From DASUPK01 sp963819715 (lineage in GTDB: Bacteria > Actinomycetota > Thermoleophilia > Solirubrobacterales > 70-9), in contig CAWFXE010000006.1 in the NCBI GenBank assembly GCA_963819715.1, positions 744,001 to 808,000 of the forward strand: a stretch of 64,000 bases of DNA, in the 5' to 3' direction. A program made the translations under genes and the position numbers. Under the pieces are notes generated by a model, which was not told where the DNA came from, did no database searches, and saw only the letters and a program-made list of their open reading frames with translations. Positions 42,435-51,998 of the stretch are shown here, piece after piece; within the stretch, counting starts at the first letter, position 1; the number at the start of each line of letters is the position of its first letter.

Positions 42435-43712
42435 CTAGCAGGCCTCCAGCCGGACGGTGGCGCCGCGGTTCACCACGGATCCCTCGCCGGGCGAGGTCGA
42501 GCAGACGTTCCAATCGGAGGGGATGATCACTCCGAAGAGGCCACCGCCCTCCTCGGTGTAGTTGAGGCCTAGGTCGTCAAGACGCTGCTCCGCGAGGTCC
42601 AGACGCTGGCCGGTGAGCGCCGGGACCGTCACGCCGCTCGGCGTCGCGGCCCCGCCGCTGTCGGCCAGGGTTGCGGTCCTGTGCGAGCGCGACAGCTTCG
42701 GCGCCTCGATCGCCGCGGCGGCACCCAGGGCGGCGATGAGCGCCAGCGCGAGAATGTAGGCGAGCAGGCGCCCTAGGCGGCGCGGCCCGGGCTGCGGGTC
42801 GGTGGGGGGCAGGGATGGATCGCGGGAAAGCCGGACGGTCTCCGGGAGGGGCGCCGCTTCCCCGGCGCCCACGACGTGTTCCGGCTCCGTCACCGCCTCG
42901 CCCCGCGTTGCGGCGACGGCGGCGCGGCCCATGTCTCCGGCGGAGGGAAACCGGTCGATGGGATCCTTCGCCATCGCGCGGGCGATCACCGGATCGAGGA
43001 CCCTGCCTCGCCTGCCGGCCGAGGGCGGCGGCTCGTTGACGTGCGCCCACATCTTGGCCGAGCTCTCCCGCTCGGAGTAGGGCACCTTCCCTGTGATCGC
43101 GTTGAAGAGGACACAGCCGAGCGCGTAGACGTCGGTGCGCGCGTCGACTCGCCGCGCCTCGATCTGCTCCGGCGCCATGTAGTCGACCGTCCCGATCACC
43201 TGGCCCGTCGACGTCAGACCGGTCGTGGCGCCCATCGCCTTGGCCAGCCCGAAGTCGGCCAGGTAGGCATTCCCGTCCTCGCCGACGATCACGTTGTGCG
43301 GCTTCACGTCCCGGTGGACCAGGCCCGCGGCGTGCACCGCGTCCAGGCCGTCCGCGACCTGCGCGATCAGCTCAGCCGCGCGTTCGGGCGGGAGGGGGCC
43401 ATCGGCATCGATCAGGTGACCGAGATCCCGTCCCGGCACGTAGCGCATCGAGACGTAGAGCAGCCCGTCGCTCTCTCCGGCGCCGAAGATGGTGACGACT
43501 CGGGGATGCTCGACCGAGGCGGCGGTGAGGGACTCCGAGCGAAATCGCGCGCGGAAGTGATCGTCCCGGGCCAGATCCGCACGGATCACCTTGAGCGCGA
43601 CCTGCCGGTCGAGGCGCAGCTCGGTGGCGAGATAGACGATCCCCATGCCGCCGCTCCCGAGCCTCCGCTCGATGCGAAACCCGCCGAACGTGGAGCCTGC
43701 CTCGAGCGACAT
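42435..43712 (-). CDS. Ser/Thr protein kinase with one PASTA domain
   Basis: 425 aa. Hanks-type kinase in residues 10-270: GSGGMGIVY, catalytic Lys in VALKVI, HRDVKPHNVIV, DFGLAKA, APEQ. A juxtamembrane Pro-rich linker, one helix (LLAYILALALIAALGAAAAI) and a single extracellular PASTA domain (VTVPALTGQRLDLAEQRLDDLGL...) follow. PknB-like kinases of actinobacteria usually carry several PASTA repeats; one is at the low end. Senses wall fragments or similar at the membrane. Confidence 0.93.
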   Translation of the reverse strand: MSLEAGSTFGGFRIERRLGSGGMGIVYLATELRLDRQVALKVIRADLARDDHFRARFRSESLTAASVEHPRVVTIFGAGESDGLLYVSMRYVPGRDLGHLIDADGPLPPERAAELIAQVADGLDAVHAAGLVHRDVKPHNVIVGEDGNAYLADFGLAKAMGATTGLTSTGQVIGTVDYMAPEQIEARRVDARTDVYALGCVLFNAITGKVPYSERESSAKMWAHVNEPPPSAGRRGRVLDPVIARAMAKDPIDRFPSAGDMGRAAVAATRGEAVTEPEHVVGAGEAAPLPETVRLSRDPSLPPTDPQPGPRRLGRLLAYILALALIAALGAAAAIEAPKLSRSHRTATLADSGGAATPSGVTVPALTGQRLDLAEQRLDDLGLNYTEEGGGLFGVIIPSDWNVCSTSPGEGSVVNRGATVRLEAC

Positions 43713-43859
43713 CGGACATCCAGTATCGCTAGCTTCGGTCCCGGAAACGGCGGGCCAGGTTCTGCTTGACGATCGCGCCGGCGCGGCGCGCTGCCCGGCT
43801 GACGTGCTCCAGGCGCTCGCCTACGAGTAACAACGCGACGGGCCGCCGGACTAGGCTCG

Positions 43860-43925
43860 ACCGATGAACGAGCCGATGACTGGTGAGGAGCTACCGATGA
43901 ACGAGCCGATGACTGGTGAGGAGCT
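43860..43925 (+). repeat. Tandem 33-bp duplication covering the OsmC start codon
   Basis: Two exact 33-bp units (43860-43892, 43893-43925), each starting ACCGATGAACGAGCC. Each carries an in-frame ATG (43864, 43897), and the first copy places GGTGAGGAG upstream of the second ATG as a ribosome-binding site. Confidence 0.9.
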
Positions 43926-44412
43926 GCGCGCGCTACAGCGGCCGATCAAGGACCGCTATGCCGACGAGCCGGAAGCGGCGGAGATCACCCTGGAGGCCGA
44001 CGGCAGCCTGGACGACGACATCGCCTGCTCGGTCCAGACGGGCCGCGCCCTCGTCAAGGCCGGCCTCCATCCCGGCACGGGCGGCGATGGCACCCTCGCC
44101 TGCTCGGGAGACATGCTCCTGCAGGCGCTGGTCGCCTGCGCGGGAGTGACGATGCGATCGGTGGCCACGTCGATGGGGCTGTCGGTGAGCGGGTCCCTGC
44201 ACGCCGAAGGTGATCTCGACTGGCGCGGCACGCTCGCCGTCGACAAGGAGGCGCCGGTGGGCTTCACGGAGATCCGCCTGCGCTTCGAGCTCGAGAGCGA
44301 TGCCAGCGATGAGGAGCTCGCGACTCTCCAGCGCCTCACAGAGCGCTACTGCGTCGTCTACCAGACCCTGACGGCCTCTCCCTCGGTGGCCGTCTCAATG
44401 GAGCGATCCTGA
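43864..44412 (+). CDS. OsmC-family protein (second paralogue)
   Basis: 182 aa from the first ATG, 171 from the second (43897). OsmC fold with Cys in LLQALVACAGVTMRS and ERYCVVYQTL; larger N-terminal part than the 30.2-kb paralogue. The duplicated MNEPMTGEELP means either start works; the second has the better Shine-Dalgarno. It leads a compact cluster with the DUF4267-like and alkyltransferase-like genes. Confidence 0.83.
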   Translation: MNEPMTGEELPMNEPMTGEELRALQRPIKDRYADEPEAAEITLEADGSLDDDIACSVQTGRALVKAGLHPGTGGDGTLACSGDMLLQALVACAGVTMRSVATSMGLSVSGSLHAEGDLDWRGTLAVDKEAPVGFTEIRLRFELESDASDEELATLQRLTERYCVVYQTLTASPSVAVSMERS

Positions 44413-44423
44413 GCGACGAGGAA

Positions 44424-44798
44424 GTGCAGGCGCCGGACGTTCGCGCGTTCTCGCTGATCTCCGCGGCGGGCAGGATGGCGATCGGGCTCGGGCTGCTCGC
44501 CGCCCCCGAGCCGTCGCTGGGGGCGCTCGGCTTCTCCGAGGTATCTCCGGCGACCGTTGCCGTCGCCCGGATCGCCGGCGTCAGGGACTTCGTGCTCGGC
44601 GGTGTGACCCTTGGGGCGCTCGGTGACCGCGAGCGCTTGCGCACCGCAACGGTCGCGAACGCGGCCGCCGACGCGGGGGACACCGCGGCCTTCGCGCTCG
44701 CCCTCGGGGCGGGCGAGCGGGACGCGGCGCTGCGCGGGTTGGCCGCCGCGATCCCCGCCACGCTCGCGGGCATATGGGTGGCTCGCAGGCTCAGCTGA
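44424..44798 (+). CDS. DUF4267-like small membrane protein
   Basis: 124 aa, Ala/Leu/Gly-rich with three or four short helices. The motif TVAVARIAGVRDFVLGGVTLGAL resembles DUF4267 proteins. GTG start 11 nt after the OsmC stop. The 3' end overlaps the next gene by 25 bp. Function unknown. Confidence 0.62.
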   Translation: MQAPDVRAFSLISAAGRMAIGLGLLAAPEPSLGALGFSEVSPATVAVARIAGVRDFVLGGVTLGALGDRERLRTATVANAAADAGDTAAFALALGAGERDAALRGLAAAIPATLAGIWVARRLS

Positions 44799-45079
44799 GC
44801 TCGCCCCGGGCGAGGGCCGTCCTCGACCGCATCAGACGGGTGCCGGAGGGATTCGTCACGACGTACGGGGATCTCAGCCCGGGATCGCCGCGATTCGCCG
44901 GATACGTTCTCTCCCGCTGCGATGACCCGAGCGTGCCCTGGCAGCGGATCGTCCGGGCCGACGGGTCGCTCGCGAAGGGGGACGGTCAGCGCCGCCTCCT
45001 GAGGGCCGAGGGAGTTCCGTTCCGGGGCAAGCGGGTCGACATGGACGTCGCCTGGATTCCCGTCGACGACCTGGGTTGA
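44774..45079 (+). CDS. Alkyltransferase-like (ATL) protein, MGMT family
   Basis: 101 aa. DNA-binding domain of O6-alkylguanine transferase: GFVTTYGDLS, ARFAGYVL-like SPRFAGYVL, then VPWQRIVRADGSL. The reactive PCHR Cys is Trp (PWQR), the hallmark of ATLs, which flag O6-alkylguanine for nucleotide excision repair rather than repair it directly. The start overlaps the upstream gene. Confidence 0.85.
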   Translation: MGGSQAQLSSPRARAVLDRIRRVPEGFVTTYGDLSPGSPRFAGYVLSRCDDPSVPWQRIVRADGSLAKGDGQRRLLRAEGVPFRGKRVDMDVAWIPVDDLG

Positions 45080-45141
45080 CGGAACTCGCCCACGAGGAGG
45101 AAGCCACCGGGCGCGACGGAAGCTGAACGCGGAGCCGCACG

Positions 45142-46122
45142 GTGATCGTCGACAGCGCCCATTACAAGGACGGCGTGCGCCAGCACGAGGACTCGCTCAC
45201 GCCCGAGCGCGCCGCGGAGCTGCGGGGGGCGCCGGGTACCGGCGACTTCGTCTGGGTCGGCATCCACGAGCCCGAGCCCGGCGACCTCGAGAAGCTCCAG
45301 GAGCTCTTCGGCCTGCACGAGCTCGCCGTCGAGGATGCGGCGCAGGCCCACCAGCGGCCGAAGATCGAGGACTACGACGAGGACGTCTTCGTCGTTCTCA
45401 AGACCGCCCACTACCACGAGGACCTCGAGGAGGTTCATTTCGGCGAGATCAACGTGTTCGCCGGCCCGGGATACGTGATCACCGTGCGCCACGGGCCGGG
45501 CAGCGAGCTGCGCAGCGCCCGGCAGCGCCTGGAGGCGCGCCCGGACATGGTCAAGCTCGGGGCCTCGTCGGCGATCTGGGCCGTGCTCGACAAGGTCGTC
45601 GACGACTACATCCCGGTGGTCGACGCCATCGAGGACGACATCGAGGAGGTCGAGAAGGACGTCTTCGACGACGACATCCCGGCGCCGACGGCCCGCATCT
45701 ACAACCTGAAGCGGGAGGTGATCGAGTTCCACCGCGCCGTCTGGCCGCTGCTCAACCCTCTCGAGGCCCTTGAGCAGGGCGGGTTCGAGCGGGTCCCGGA
45801 GGAGCTGCGCAGCTTCTTTCGCGACGTCGCCGACCACGCCCGCCGCGTCGACGAGCAGGTCCAGTCCCAGCGCGAGCTTTTGACGAGCGTCCTGCAGGCG
45901 AACCTCTCGCTCGTCAGCGTCAACCAGAACGAGGTGGTCAAGCGCATCTCGGCGCTCTTCGGAATCGTCGCCGTGCCGACCTTCATCGCCTCGGTCTACG
46001 GGATGAACTTCGAGCACATGCCCGAGCTGCAGTGGCGGTTCGGCTACCCGCTTTGCATCGCGTTGATGGCGGTTGTCGCGCTCGCGCTGGTCGGCTACTT
46101 CAGGAGGATCGACTGGCTATAG
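45142..46122 (+). CDS. corA: Magnesium/cobalt transporter CorA
   Basis: 326 aa. Long acidic cytoplasmic domain with coiled helices (DAIEDDIEEVEKDVFDDDI), then two C-terminal helices with the selectivity motif YGMNFEHMPEL and a basic tail FRRIDWL. Pentameric Mg2+ channel. GTG start at 45142. The TAG stop is the first three bases of a short repeat copy. Confidence 0.93.
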   Translation: MIVDSAHYKDGVRQHEDSLTPERAAELRGAPGTGDFVWVGIHEPEPGDLEKLQELFGLHELAVEDAAQAHQRPKIEDYDEDVFVVLKTAHYHEDLEEVHFGEINVFAGPGYVITVRHGPGSELRSARQRLEARPDMVKLGASSAIWAVLDKVVDDYIPVVDAIEDDIEEVEKDVFDDDIPAPTARIYNLKREVIEFHRAVWPLLNPLEALEQGGFERVPEELRSFFRDVADHARRVDEQVQSQRELLTSVLQANLSLVSVNQNEVVKRISALFGIVAVPTFIASVYGMNFEHMPELQWRFGYPLCIALMAVVALALVGYFRRIDWL

Positions 46123-46160
46123 CGGTGTCTTATGGCCGCGGCGTGATGGCGAAGCCGTCC
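46120..46160 (+). repeat. Partial copy of the TAG-starting dispersed repeat
   Basis: TAGCGGTGTCTTATGGCCGC followed by GGCGTGATGGCGAAGCCGTCC, matching the right half of copies A and B including the GGCGAAGCCG end. It separates corA from ctaG and supplies the corA stop codon. Confidence 0.6.
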
Positions 46161-46172
46161 TACGATGCTTCT

Positions 46173-47069
46173 GTGATTCCCCTGGCTCACGTCGGTGGCC
46201 CCGTCTTCGAGCCCCTGCAGGTCGCGGGGCTGACCCTGGTCGCAACCGCCTACTCGTTCCGCATGCTCACCCTCTCGCGAGAGGGACGGTCCGTCCCGAC
46301 CTGGCGGATCGCATGCTTCGCCTCCGGGCTGGCGCTGATCGCGGCCGCGTTCATCTCTCCGCTCGGACGGATCGACGACGAGCTCGTCTTCGTCCACATG
46401 ATCCAGCACCTGCTGATGGGCGATCTGGGCGCGCTCCTGATCGTCCTGGGCCTCACGGGGCCGCTGCTTCAGCCGCTGCTCGCCAACCGCTGGCTCGGCT
46501 GGATACGGCACCTCGCGCATCCGCTGGTCGCGCTGCCGCTCTGGGCGATCGACCTCTATGTCTGGCACGCCCCGTTCCTCTACCAGGCCGCCACGGAGCA
46601 CAACTCGATCCACGCGCTCCAGCACGCATGCTTCATCGGCTTCGGGGTGCTGATGTGGATGCCGCTCGTCGGGCCACTGCCTCAGCCCAGCTGGTTCGGG
46701 CTCCCGGCGAAGCTCGGCTACGTGATCGCGGTCCGCTTCACCGGGATCGTGCTCGGCAACGTCTTCATGTGGTCGAACTCGGTCTTCTACCCGCACTATG
46801 CCGCCGGTGAGGCGAAATGGCACATCTCGGCCATCACCGACCAGAGCCTCGCCGGCGTGATCATGATGGTCGAGGGCACCTTCGTCACCCTCGGGGTTCT
46901 GGCCTGGCTGTTTCTGCGGTGGGCCCAGCAGGACACCGAGCGCCAGCGCCTGCTCGACCTCGCCGATCAGCGCGGGGTGGCACTGAGCGACGCGCGGGCG
47001 GCGCGAGCGGCCGCCGCCGGCCAGGGCGCTCGGCTCGAGAAAAGGATCAAGACCGAGGGATCAAGCTGA
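46173..47069 (+). CDS. ctaG: Cytochrome c oxidase assembly protein CtaG (caa3_CtaG type)
   Basis: 298 aa, seven or so helices. Conserved His-rich sites: FVHMIQHLLMGDLGALL, WHAPFLYQAA, HALQHACFIGFGVLMW. The family delivers or assembles copper centres in cytochrome c oxidase, matching ctaC at the left end of the window. The GTG at 46173 follows TACGAT by 6 nt and begins IPLAHVGG; the in-frame ATG at 46146 lies within the dispersed repeat and is less likely. Confidence 0.88.
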   Translation: MIPLAHVGGPVFEPLQVAGLTLVATAYSFRMLTLSREGRSVPTWRIACFASGLALIAAAFISPLGRIDDELVFVHMIQHLLMGDLGALLIVLGLTGPLLQPLLANRWLGWIRHLAHPLVALPLWAIDLYVWHAPFLYQAATEHNSIHALQHACFIGFGVLMWMPLVGPLPQPSWFGLPAKLGYVIAVRFTGIVLGNVFMWSNSVFYPHYAAGEAKWHISAITDQSLAGVIMMVEGTFVTLGVLAWLFLRWAQQDTERQRLLDLADQRGVALSDARAARAAAAGQGARLEKRIKTEGSS

Positions 47070-47223
47070 CCTTCTCCCAGCCGCGCTTCGCGCCGTAGAT
47101 CCCCAGGGCAGCAAGCGACAGGCCCAGGTCGATCGAGAAGGACGCGAGCCTGCCGGGCGCGCCGGTGTAGAGCCAGGCGCCGAGTCGCTCGCGCCGACTG
47201 GTCTCTATCGTGGTCTGCTTCAT
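47047..47223 (-). CDS. Small membrane protein, divergent with tig
   Basis: 58 aa: MKQTTIETSRRERLGAWLYT, then a hydrophobic stretch ASFSIDLGLSLAALGIYGAK and a short basic tail. The ATG overlaps the tig ATG on the opposite strand (CATG at 47221-47224), and its 3' end overlaps ctaG by 23 bp. Composition suggests a real one-helix protein; I have no family match. Confidence 0.5.
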   Translation of the reverse strand: MKQTTIETSRRERLGAWLYTGAPGRLASFSIDLGLSLAALGIYGAKRGWEKVSLIPRS

Positions 47224-48610
47224 GGAGACGACCGTAAAGGAGCTTCCCGACTCGCGGGTCCGCGTCGACGTCGACGTCGACCCGAAGGACGTCGAGGGCA
47301 GCATCAAGCGGACCGCGGCGCAGCTCGGCGAGGACATGAAGATGCCCGGCTTCCGCAAGGGCAAGGTGCCGCCGGAGATGGTGGTCCAGCGCCTCGGCCG
47401 CGAGACCGTCCTCACTCAGGCTCTCGAGTCCTCGCTCGGCGACTGGTACGAGCGGGCGATGCTGAAGTCCGGGATCAACCCCGTCGGCGACCCGAAGCTC
47501 GACCTTTCCGATCTTCCCGACGAGGGCAAGCCCCTGAAGTTCTCGATCGAGGTCGCCGTGCGGCCGGGCGCCGAGCTCGGCGAGTACAAGGGCCTCGAGG
47601 TCGGCCGCGAGGAGCCCGAGGTTCCGCAGGAGGCGGTCGAGGGCGAGCTGAAGCGCCTGCAGGAGGGCTTCGCGCGCCTCAACCCGGTCGAGCGGGAGGC
47701 GAAGGAGGGCGACGTCGTCCTGATCGACTACGAGGGCAAGATCGACGACGTCGCGTTCGAGGGCGGCACCGCCAAGGACTACCTGCTCGAGCTGGGGGAG
47801 GGGCGCGTGCTGCCGGAGCTGGAACAGGCGCTGATCGGCGCCAAGCCCGGCGACGAGCGCACCGCCGAGGTGCCATTCCCCGACGACTACCCCGCGGAGG
47901 AGGTCGCCGGCAAGACCGCCGAGTTCGACGTCAAGGTCAAGGAAGTCCGCGAGAAGGAGCTGCCGGACCTCGACGACGACTTTGCCGCGGAGGCCTCCGA
48001 GTTCGAGACGCTCGAGGAGCTCCGCGACCACATCTCAGGGCAGATCCGGGAGATCCTCGAGGGCCAGATCGTCGAGCGCTTCCGCGAGGCCGCAGTCGAT
48101 GAGGCCGTCAAGGGCGCGAAGGTGGAGCTGCCCGATCCGGTTGTCGAGGCCAGGGCCGCCGAGATGTGGCGCCGCGTCGAGCGCCAGCTCGAGCGGCAGG
48201 GGATGGATCCCGAGAATTACCTGCAAATCCAGGGAAAGACTCGCGAAGAGATGATCCAGCAGGCGCGCCCCGATGCCGAGCAGGCGCTGAAGCGGGAGGC
48301 GGTCCTGGAGGCCGTCGCCGAGGCCGAGGGCATCGAGATCACCGAGGAGGACATGCTCGAGGCGCTGCAGATTCCACCGGGCCACGAGGACCACCACCAC
48401 GACGAGCCGGATGTCGCATTGGCGAAGATCCGCGAATCCGGCCGCGAGGAGCTCCTCAAGGAGGACCTGCGCATGCGCCGCGCCCTGGAGCTGATCGCCG
48501 AGGAGGCGAATCCCATCCCGCTGGAGCAGGCGAAGGCCCGCGAGGAGATCTGGACGCCGGAGTCAGAGCAGCAGGAGAAGGGCGAGCTGTGGACGCCCGG
48601 CTCCGACTAG
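47222..48610 (+). CDS. tig: Trigger factor (ribosome-associated chaperone, PPIase)
   Basis: 462 aa. Ribosome-binding N-domain with MKMPGFRKGKVPPEMV, FKBP-type PPIase domain (KEGDVVLIDYEGKIDD...), then a long helical substrate-binding domain. The C-terminal tail is acidic and repeats a short WTPES/WTPGS element. The His-rich HEDHHHDEP segment near residue 390 is notable. ATG at 47222. Usually followed by clpP; here two to four other genes intervene. Confidence 0.95.
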   Translation: METTVKELPDSRVRVDVDVDPKDVEGSIKRTAAQLGEDMKMPGFRKGKVPPEMVVQRLGRETVLTQALESSLGDWYERAMLKSGINPVGDPKLDLSDLPDEGKPLKFSIEVAVRPGAELGEYKGLEVGREEPEVPQEAVEGELKRLQEGFARLNPVEREAKEGDVVLIDYEGKIDDVAFEGGTAKDYLLELGEGRVLPELEQALIGAKPGDERTAEVPFPDDYPAEEVAGKTAEFDVKVKEVREKELPDLDDDFAAEASEFETLEELRDHISGQIREILEGQIVERFREAAVDEAVKGAKVELPDPVVEARAAEMWRRVERQLERQGMDPENYLQIQGKTREEMIQQARPDAEQALKREAVLEAVAEAEGIEITEEDMLEALQIPPGHEDHHHDEPDVALAKIRESGREELLKEDLRMRRALELIAEEANPIPLEQAKAREEIWTPESEQQEKGELWTPGSD

Positions 48611-48617
48611 CCCCGTA

Positions 48618-49019
48618 GTGCCCTCGATCCGCAAAGAGATCCAGATCGACGCTCCGCCCGAGAAGGTCTGGGACGCTCTTTGCGACTTCGGAGCGCTGCA
48701 CACGCGACTCGTCCCCGGTTTCGTCACCGACTGCCGGATGGACGGGGAGGATCGGCTCGTCACCTTCGCCTCCGGCGCCGTGATGCGCGAGGTTCTGATC
48801 GACCTCGACGACGAGGCGAAGCGGCTGGTCTGGTCGATCGTCGACGGGCCATACAGCCATCACAACGGGGCGGCGCAGGTGCTGCCGGAGGGGGATGGCA
48901 CTCGCTTCGTCTGGGTCAGCGACCTACTGCCGGATGACGAGCAGCTGGTCCGCCTGACCGCCGAGTCAATGCAGGCCGGCGTCGAGACTGCGAAGAGGAC
49001 CCTCGAGGCGGCGGACTAG
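48618..49019 (+). CDS. SRPBCC-family (polyketide cyclase/START-like) protein
   Basis: 133 aa. Begins IRKEIQIDAPPEKVWDALCDFGALHTRLVPGFV and follows the START/Bet v1-like pattern with a cavity for hydrophobic ligands. GTG start 8 nt after the tig stop, so likely co-transcribed. No catalytic residues can be named. Confidence 0.83.
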   Translation: MPSIRKEIQIDAPPEKVWDALCDFGALHTRLVPGFVTDCRMDGEDRLVTFASGAVMREVLIDLDDEAKRLVWSIVDGPYSHHNGAAQVLPEGDGTRFVWVSDLLPDDEQLVRLTAESMQAGVETAKRTLEAAD

Positions 49020-49067
49020 ATCCCTGGACCCCGCGCTCCGCAGGGGTTCGGGAGGTGTTGAAGGGAC

Positions 49068-49664
49068 ATGAGACGCGCAATCGCCATCGGAGTGGCGGCC
49101 CTTGCCATGGCGCTTCCGGCGCCCGCTCTGGCGGCGAGCCAGCTTCGCCACTTCGAGGGCACCCTGCCACCGGTCGGCGTTCCCTCCCAGCCGCAACCCG
49201 GCGGGGTGATGCGCCTCGACGTCATCTTCAAGGACAAGCACGGACGGGGGAAGTTCACCCCGCGCACGCTCACCGCTGTGAACGTCGACGGGATGCCACT
49301 CACCTTCTGCGCGAACCAGCCGGGCCAGCCAACGTCGCAAGGCACGCTCACCGGCGCCTTCCCGACGCAGGCCAAGTTCATGGCGACGGGCCGTAAGCCC
49401 GGGCAGGCCAAGCCGAAGAAGAACCGCTACAGCTACAGCACCTCCACCGCCTTCACCACCTTCACGGGGAACATCGGCACCAGGATCTACAAGGTTCAGG
49501 GTAAGGGCCCCGTGCTGGCCTTCAGCACGCTGACCGTCGACCGATACGACTTCCCGCCGCCCGGCCCGGAGAACTGCACCTCCGGCGGGCCGCGTGGGGC
49601 GTCGGGCACCCAGTGCCGGCGAGCCGGCGAGTCGAACCCGCTGCCGCTCTGCCGGATCGACTAG
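49068..49664 (+). CDS. Secreted protein of unknown function
   Basis: 198 aa. Signal peptide RRAIAIGVAALAMALPAPALA, then a beta-rich domain with LRHFEGTLPPVG and a Lys-rich RKPGQAKPKKNRYSY turn; four Cys in the last 85 residues could form disulfides. The style matches other exported proteins in the window (49-53 kb). Not recognised. Confidence 0.65.
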   Translation: MRRAIAIGVAALAMALPAPALAASQLRHFEGTLPPVGVPSQPQPGGVMRLDVIFKDKHGRGKFTPRTLTAVNVDGMPLTFCANQPGQPTSQGTLTGAFPTQAKFMATGRKPGQAKPKKNRYSYSTSTAFTTFTGNIGTRIYKVQGKGPVLAFSTLTVDRYDFPPPGPENCTSGGPRGASGTQCRRAGESNPLPLCRID

Positions 49665-50203
49665 ATCCCGAGTGAGGTCTGTGGCTCGGGGTAGGTGACC
49701 CGGCCGTTGTCCACGACCGCGGACTCGGTCATCTCGTGCGGTGTCAGCGAGCCGTCCGGCCCGAGATGCAGCACCGGCCATCCCCTCGCGGTCAGGACGT
49801 CGGCCAGCAGCCGCCGGTGGCAGTGCTGCCAGTCGCCCTCCGCGCACATCACCGCGGTCCGGCGCTCGAGCGCCAGGGACTCGAGCATCTCGAGCCCCGC
49901 CTGAAAGGACTCGGTCGCCATGTGATCCGCGTAGCCGCGAAAGGCCCCATCCGGGACGGCGGTGTTGACCGAATCGGGATGGGACTCGCGGCGGCCCCCC
50001 AGGTCTCCACCGAGCGGCGCGTAGCCGACCCCTGCCGCCTTCATCGTCCCCGCTAGCGCCGAGCGGTTGAACTGCGGATAGCGGGAGCGGGGGTTGGCGC
50101 GGACATCGACGATCAGCTCGACCCCGGCGCCGCGAACCAGGTCGAGGAACTCGCGATCCTCGTGGTTCGAGTGGCCGACGGTGAGGATCTCCTTCACTCT
50201 CAC
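49661..50203 (-). CDS. DUF488-family protein
   Basis: 180 aa. ILTVGHSNHEDREFLDLV, VDVRANPRSRYPQFN, and CAEGDWQHCHRRLLAD are the DUF488 hallmarks (two conserved Cys/His). Function not established. Its start overlaps the upstream cupin gene by 4 bp; the two form a minus-strand pair between the tig and clpP blocks. Confidence 0.88.
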   Translation of the reverse strand: MRVKEILTVGHSNHEDREFLDLVRGAGVELIVDVRANPRSRYPQFNRSALAGTMKAAGVGYAPLGGDLGGRRESHPDSVNTAVPDGAFRGYADHMATESFQAGLEMLESLALERRTAVMCAEGDWQHCHRRLLADVLTARGWPVLHLGPDGSLTPHEMTESAVVDNGRVTYPEPQTSLGI

Positions 50204-50562
50204 TCGCAGAGCACCGTGTCCTCGTGGGAGTAGGGAGGGGCGCAGCTGCAGAGGACGACGAGCGTCTCCGCCCCCGTGTTCCAGAGCTTGTGCCGCGTGC
50301 CCGGCGGGATCACGACGACATCGCCGGCGCTCACCTCGGTCTCACCGTCCCCCAGGCGCATCCGGCCAGAGCCCGATGCGAAGCGGTAGATCTCCTCCGA
50401 GGCGCGGTGGAGGTGCTCGATCGTCTCCCCTCCGGGAGGCACCGTCGCCTCGGCAAGGGACTGCTTCACGGCGTTGCCCGGCGCCGGGCCCGCGATCTCG
50501 CGCACCGACGACCCGTCCCGGGTCAAATAGGCCTCGCGCTCCTCCGCGCGCACTACCTCCAT
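50200..50562 (-). CDS. Cupin-domain protein (small)
   Basis: 120 aa, single cupin: ETIEHLHRASEEIYRFASGSGRM gives the His/His/Glu metal site and PPGTRHKLWNTG the last His. Start ATG at 50562 (MEVVRAEEREAY). Coupled to DUF488. Divergent from clpP with about 70 nt between the starts. Confidence 0.82.
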   Translation of the reverse strand: MEVVRAEEREAYLTRDGSSVREIAGPAPGNAVKQSLAEATVPPGGETIEHLHRASEEIYRFASGSGRMRLGDGETEVSAGDVVVIPPGTRHKLWNTGAETLVVLCSCAPPYSHEDTVLCE

Positions 50563-50594
50563 TTCGATGCCGACCCTACCCGCGCCCGCGCCGG

Positions 50595-50622
50595 TTTGCC
50601 CGCCGCCGCCGGTCGCTAGACT
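50595..50622 (+). promoter_or_regulatory. Probable clpP promoter (leaderless)
   Basis: TTTGCC (50595-50600), 16-nt spacer, TAGACT (50617-50622), then 10 nt to ATG. The transcription start would fall at or next to the start codon. The -35 match is weak, the -10 good. Confidence 0.5.
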
Positions 50623-50632
50623 GCCGCGTCCA

Positions 50633-51203
<571 letters not shown>

Positions 51204-51217
<14 letters not shown>

Positions 51218-51998
51218 ACGGTTCGTTCTCCTCCCGATCGCGCTCGTCGCGGTCCTGATAGTTCCGACAGCGGTCGCTGACGACGCGATCGTTCAGAAGG
51301 CTTCCGTCTCTCCGGATCGTGGCCTCACGGATTCAACCGGCGGCGTTCGCATCGATTTCCGGATCAGCAGCTCGGCGCCCGCCGATGTGACGATCAAGAT
51401 CGCCGGGTCCGGGGACGAGGTCCGGCGGATCGAGGTTCCCGGAGTACAGCCGGGAGACGACAAGACGGTCAAGTGGGACGGCCTGACGAACGGCGGGCGA
51501 CTCGTGGCCGACGGGACGTACCGCGTGGTCGTCGCCGTTGCAGGTGGCAACGAGAAGGAGGCCGGGAGCGTCGAGCTCCACAGCCACTTCTATCCGGTCC
51601 GCGGCCCCCACGGGGCGCGCGGCCCGGTCGGAGAGTTCGGCGCGCCACGCAATGGAGGCCGGGTCCACAAGGGCTTCGACGTCACCGCGCGCTGCGGGAC
51701 TCCTCTCGCGGCGGCGGTCACCGGCACGATCGTCAAACGCGCGTATGACTCGCGCCTCGACGGCAACTTCATCGTGCTCCGCGGATTGGGGGAGCGGCGC
51801 AAGTACTGGTACGCCCACATGGTCCATCCTTCGACGTTCCAGAAGGGAGACCTGGTTCACGTCGGCCAGATCGTCGGGTACGTGGGCAAGACCGGCAACG
51901 CGCGGACGGTCGGCTGCCACCTCCATTTCGAGATCCACGTCAGCGGCAGCCCGGTGAATCCGCGGCCCTATCTACGGGCCTGGGACCGGTACAGCTAG
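51204..51998 (+). CDS. Secreted M23 (LytM-type) metallopeptidase
   Basis: 264 aa. Signal peptide (RRFVLLPIALVAVLIVPTAVA), an Ig-like FlgD-type domain (DVTIKIAGSGDEVRRIEV...LVADGTYRVVV) and a C-terminal M23 domain with zinc residues in GRVHKGFDV and HLHFEIHV. Cleaves peptidoglycan cross-bridges or is a regulatory LytM. TTG start inside clpP, so coupled to it. Confidence 0.87.

Noticed and set aside
43860..43925. CRISPR-like direct repeats
   Set aside because: Only two adjacent copies without spacers; they are coding and explained by tandem duplication. No CRISPR array or cas gene is present in the window.
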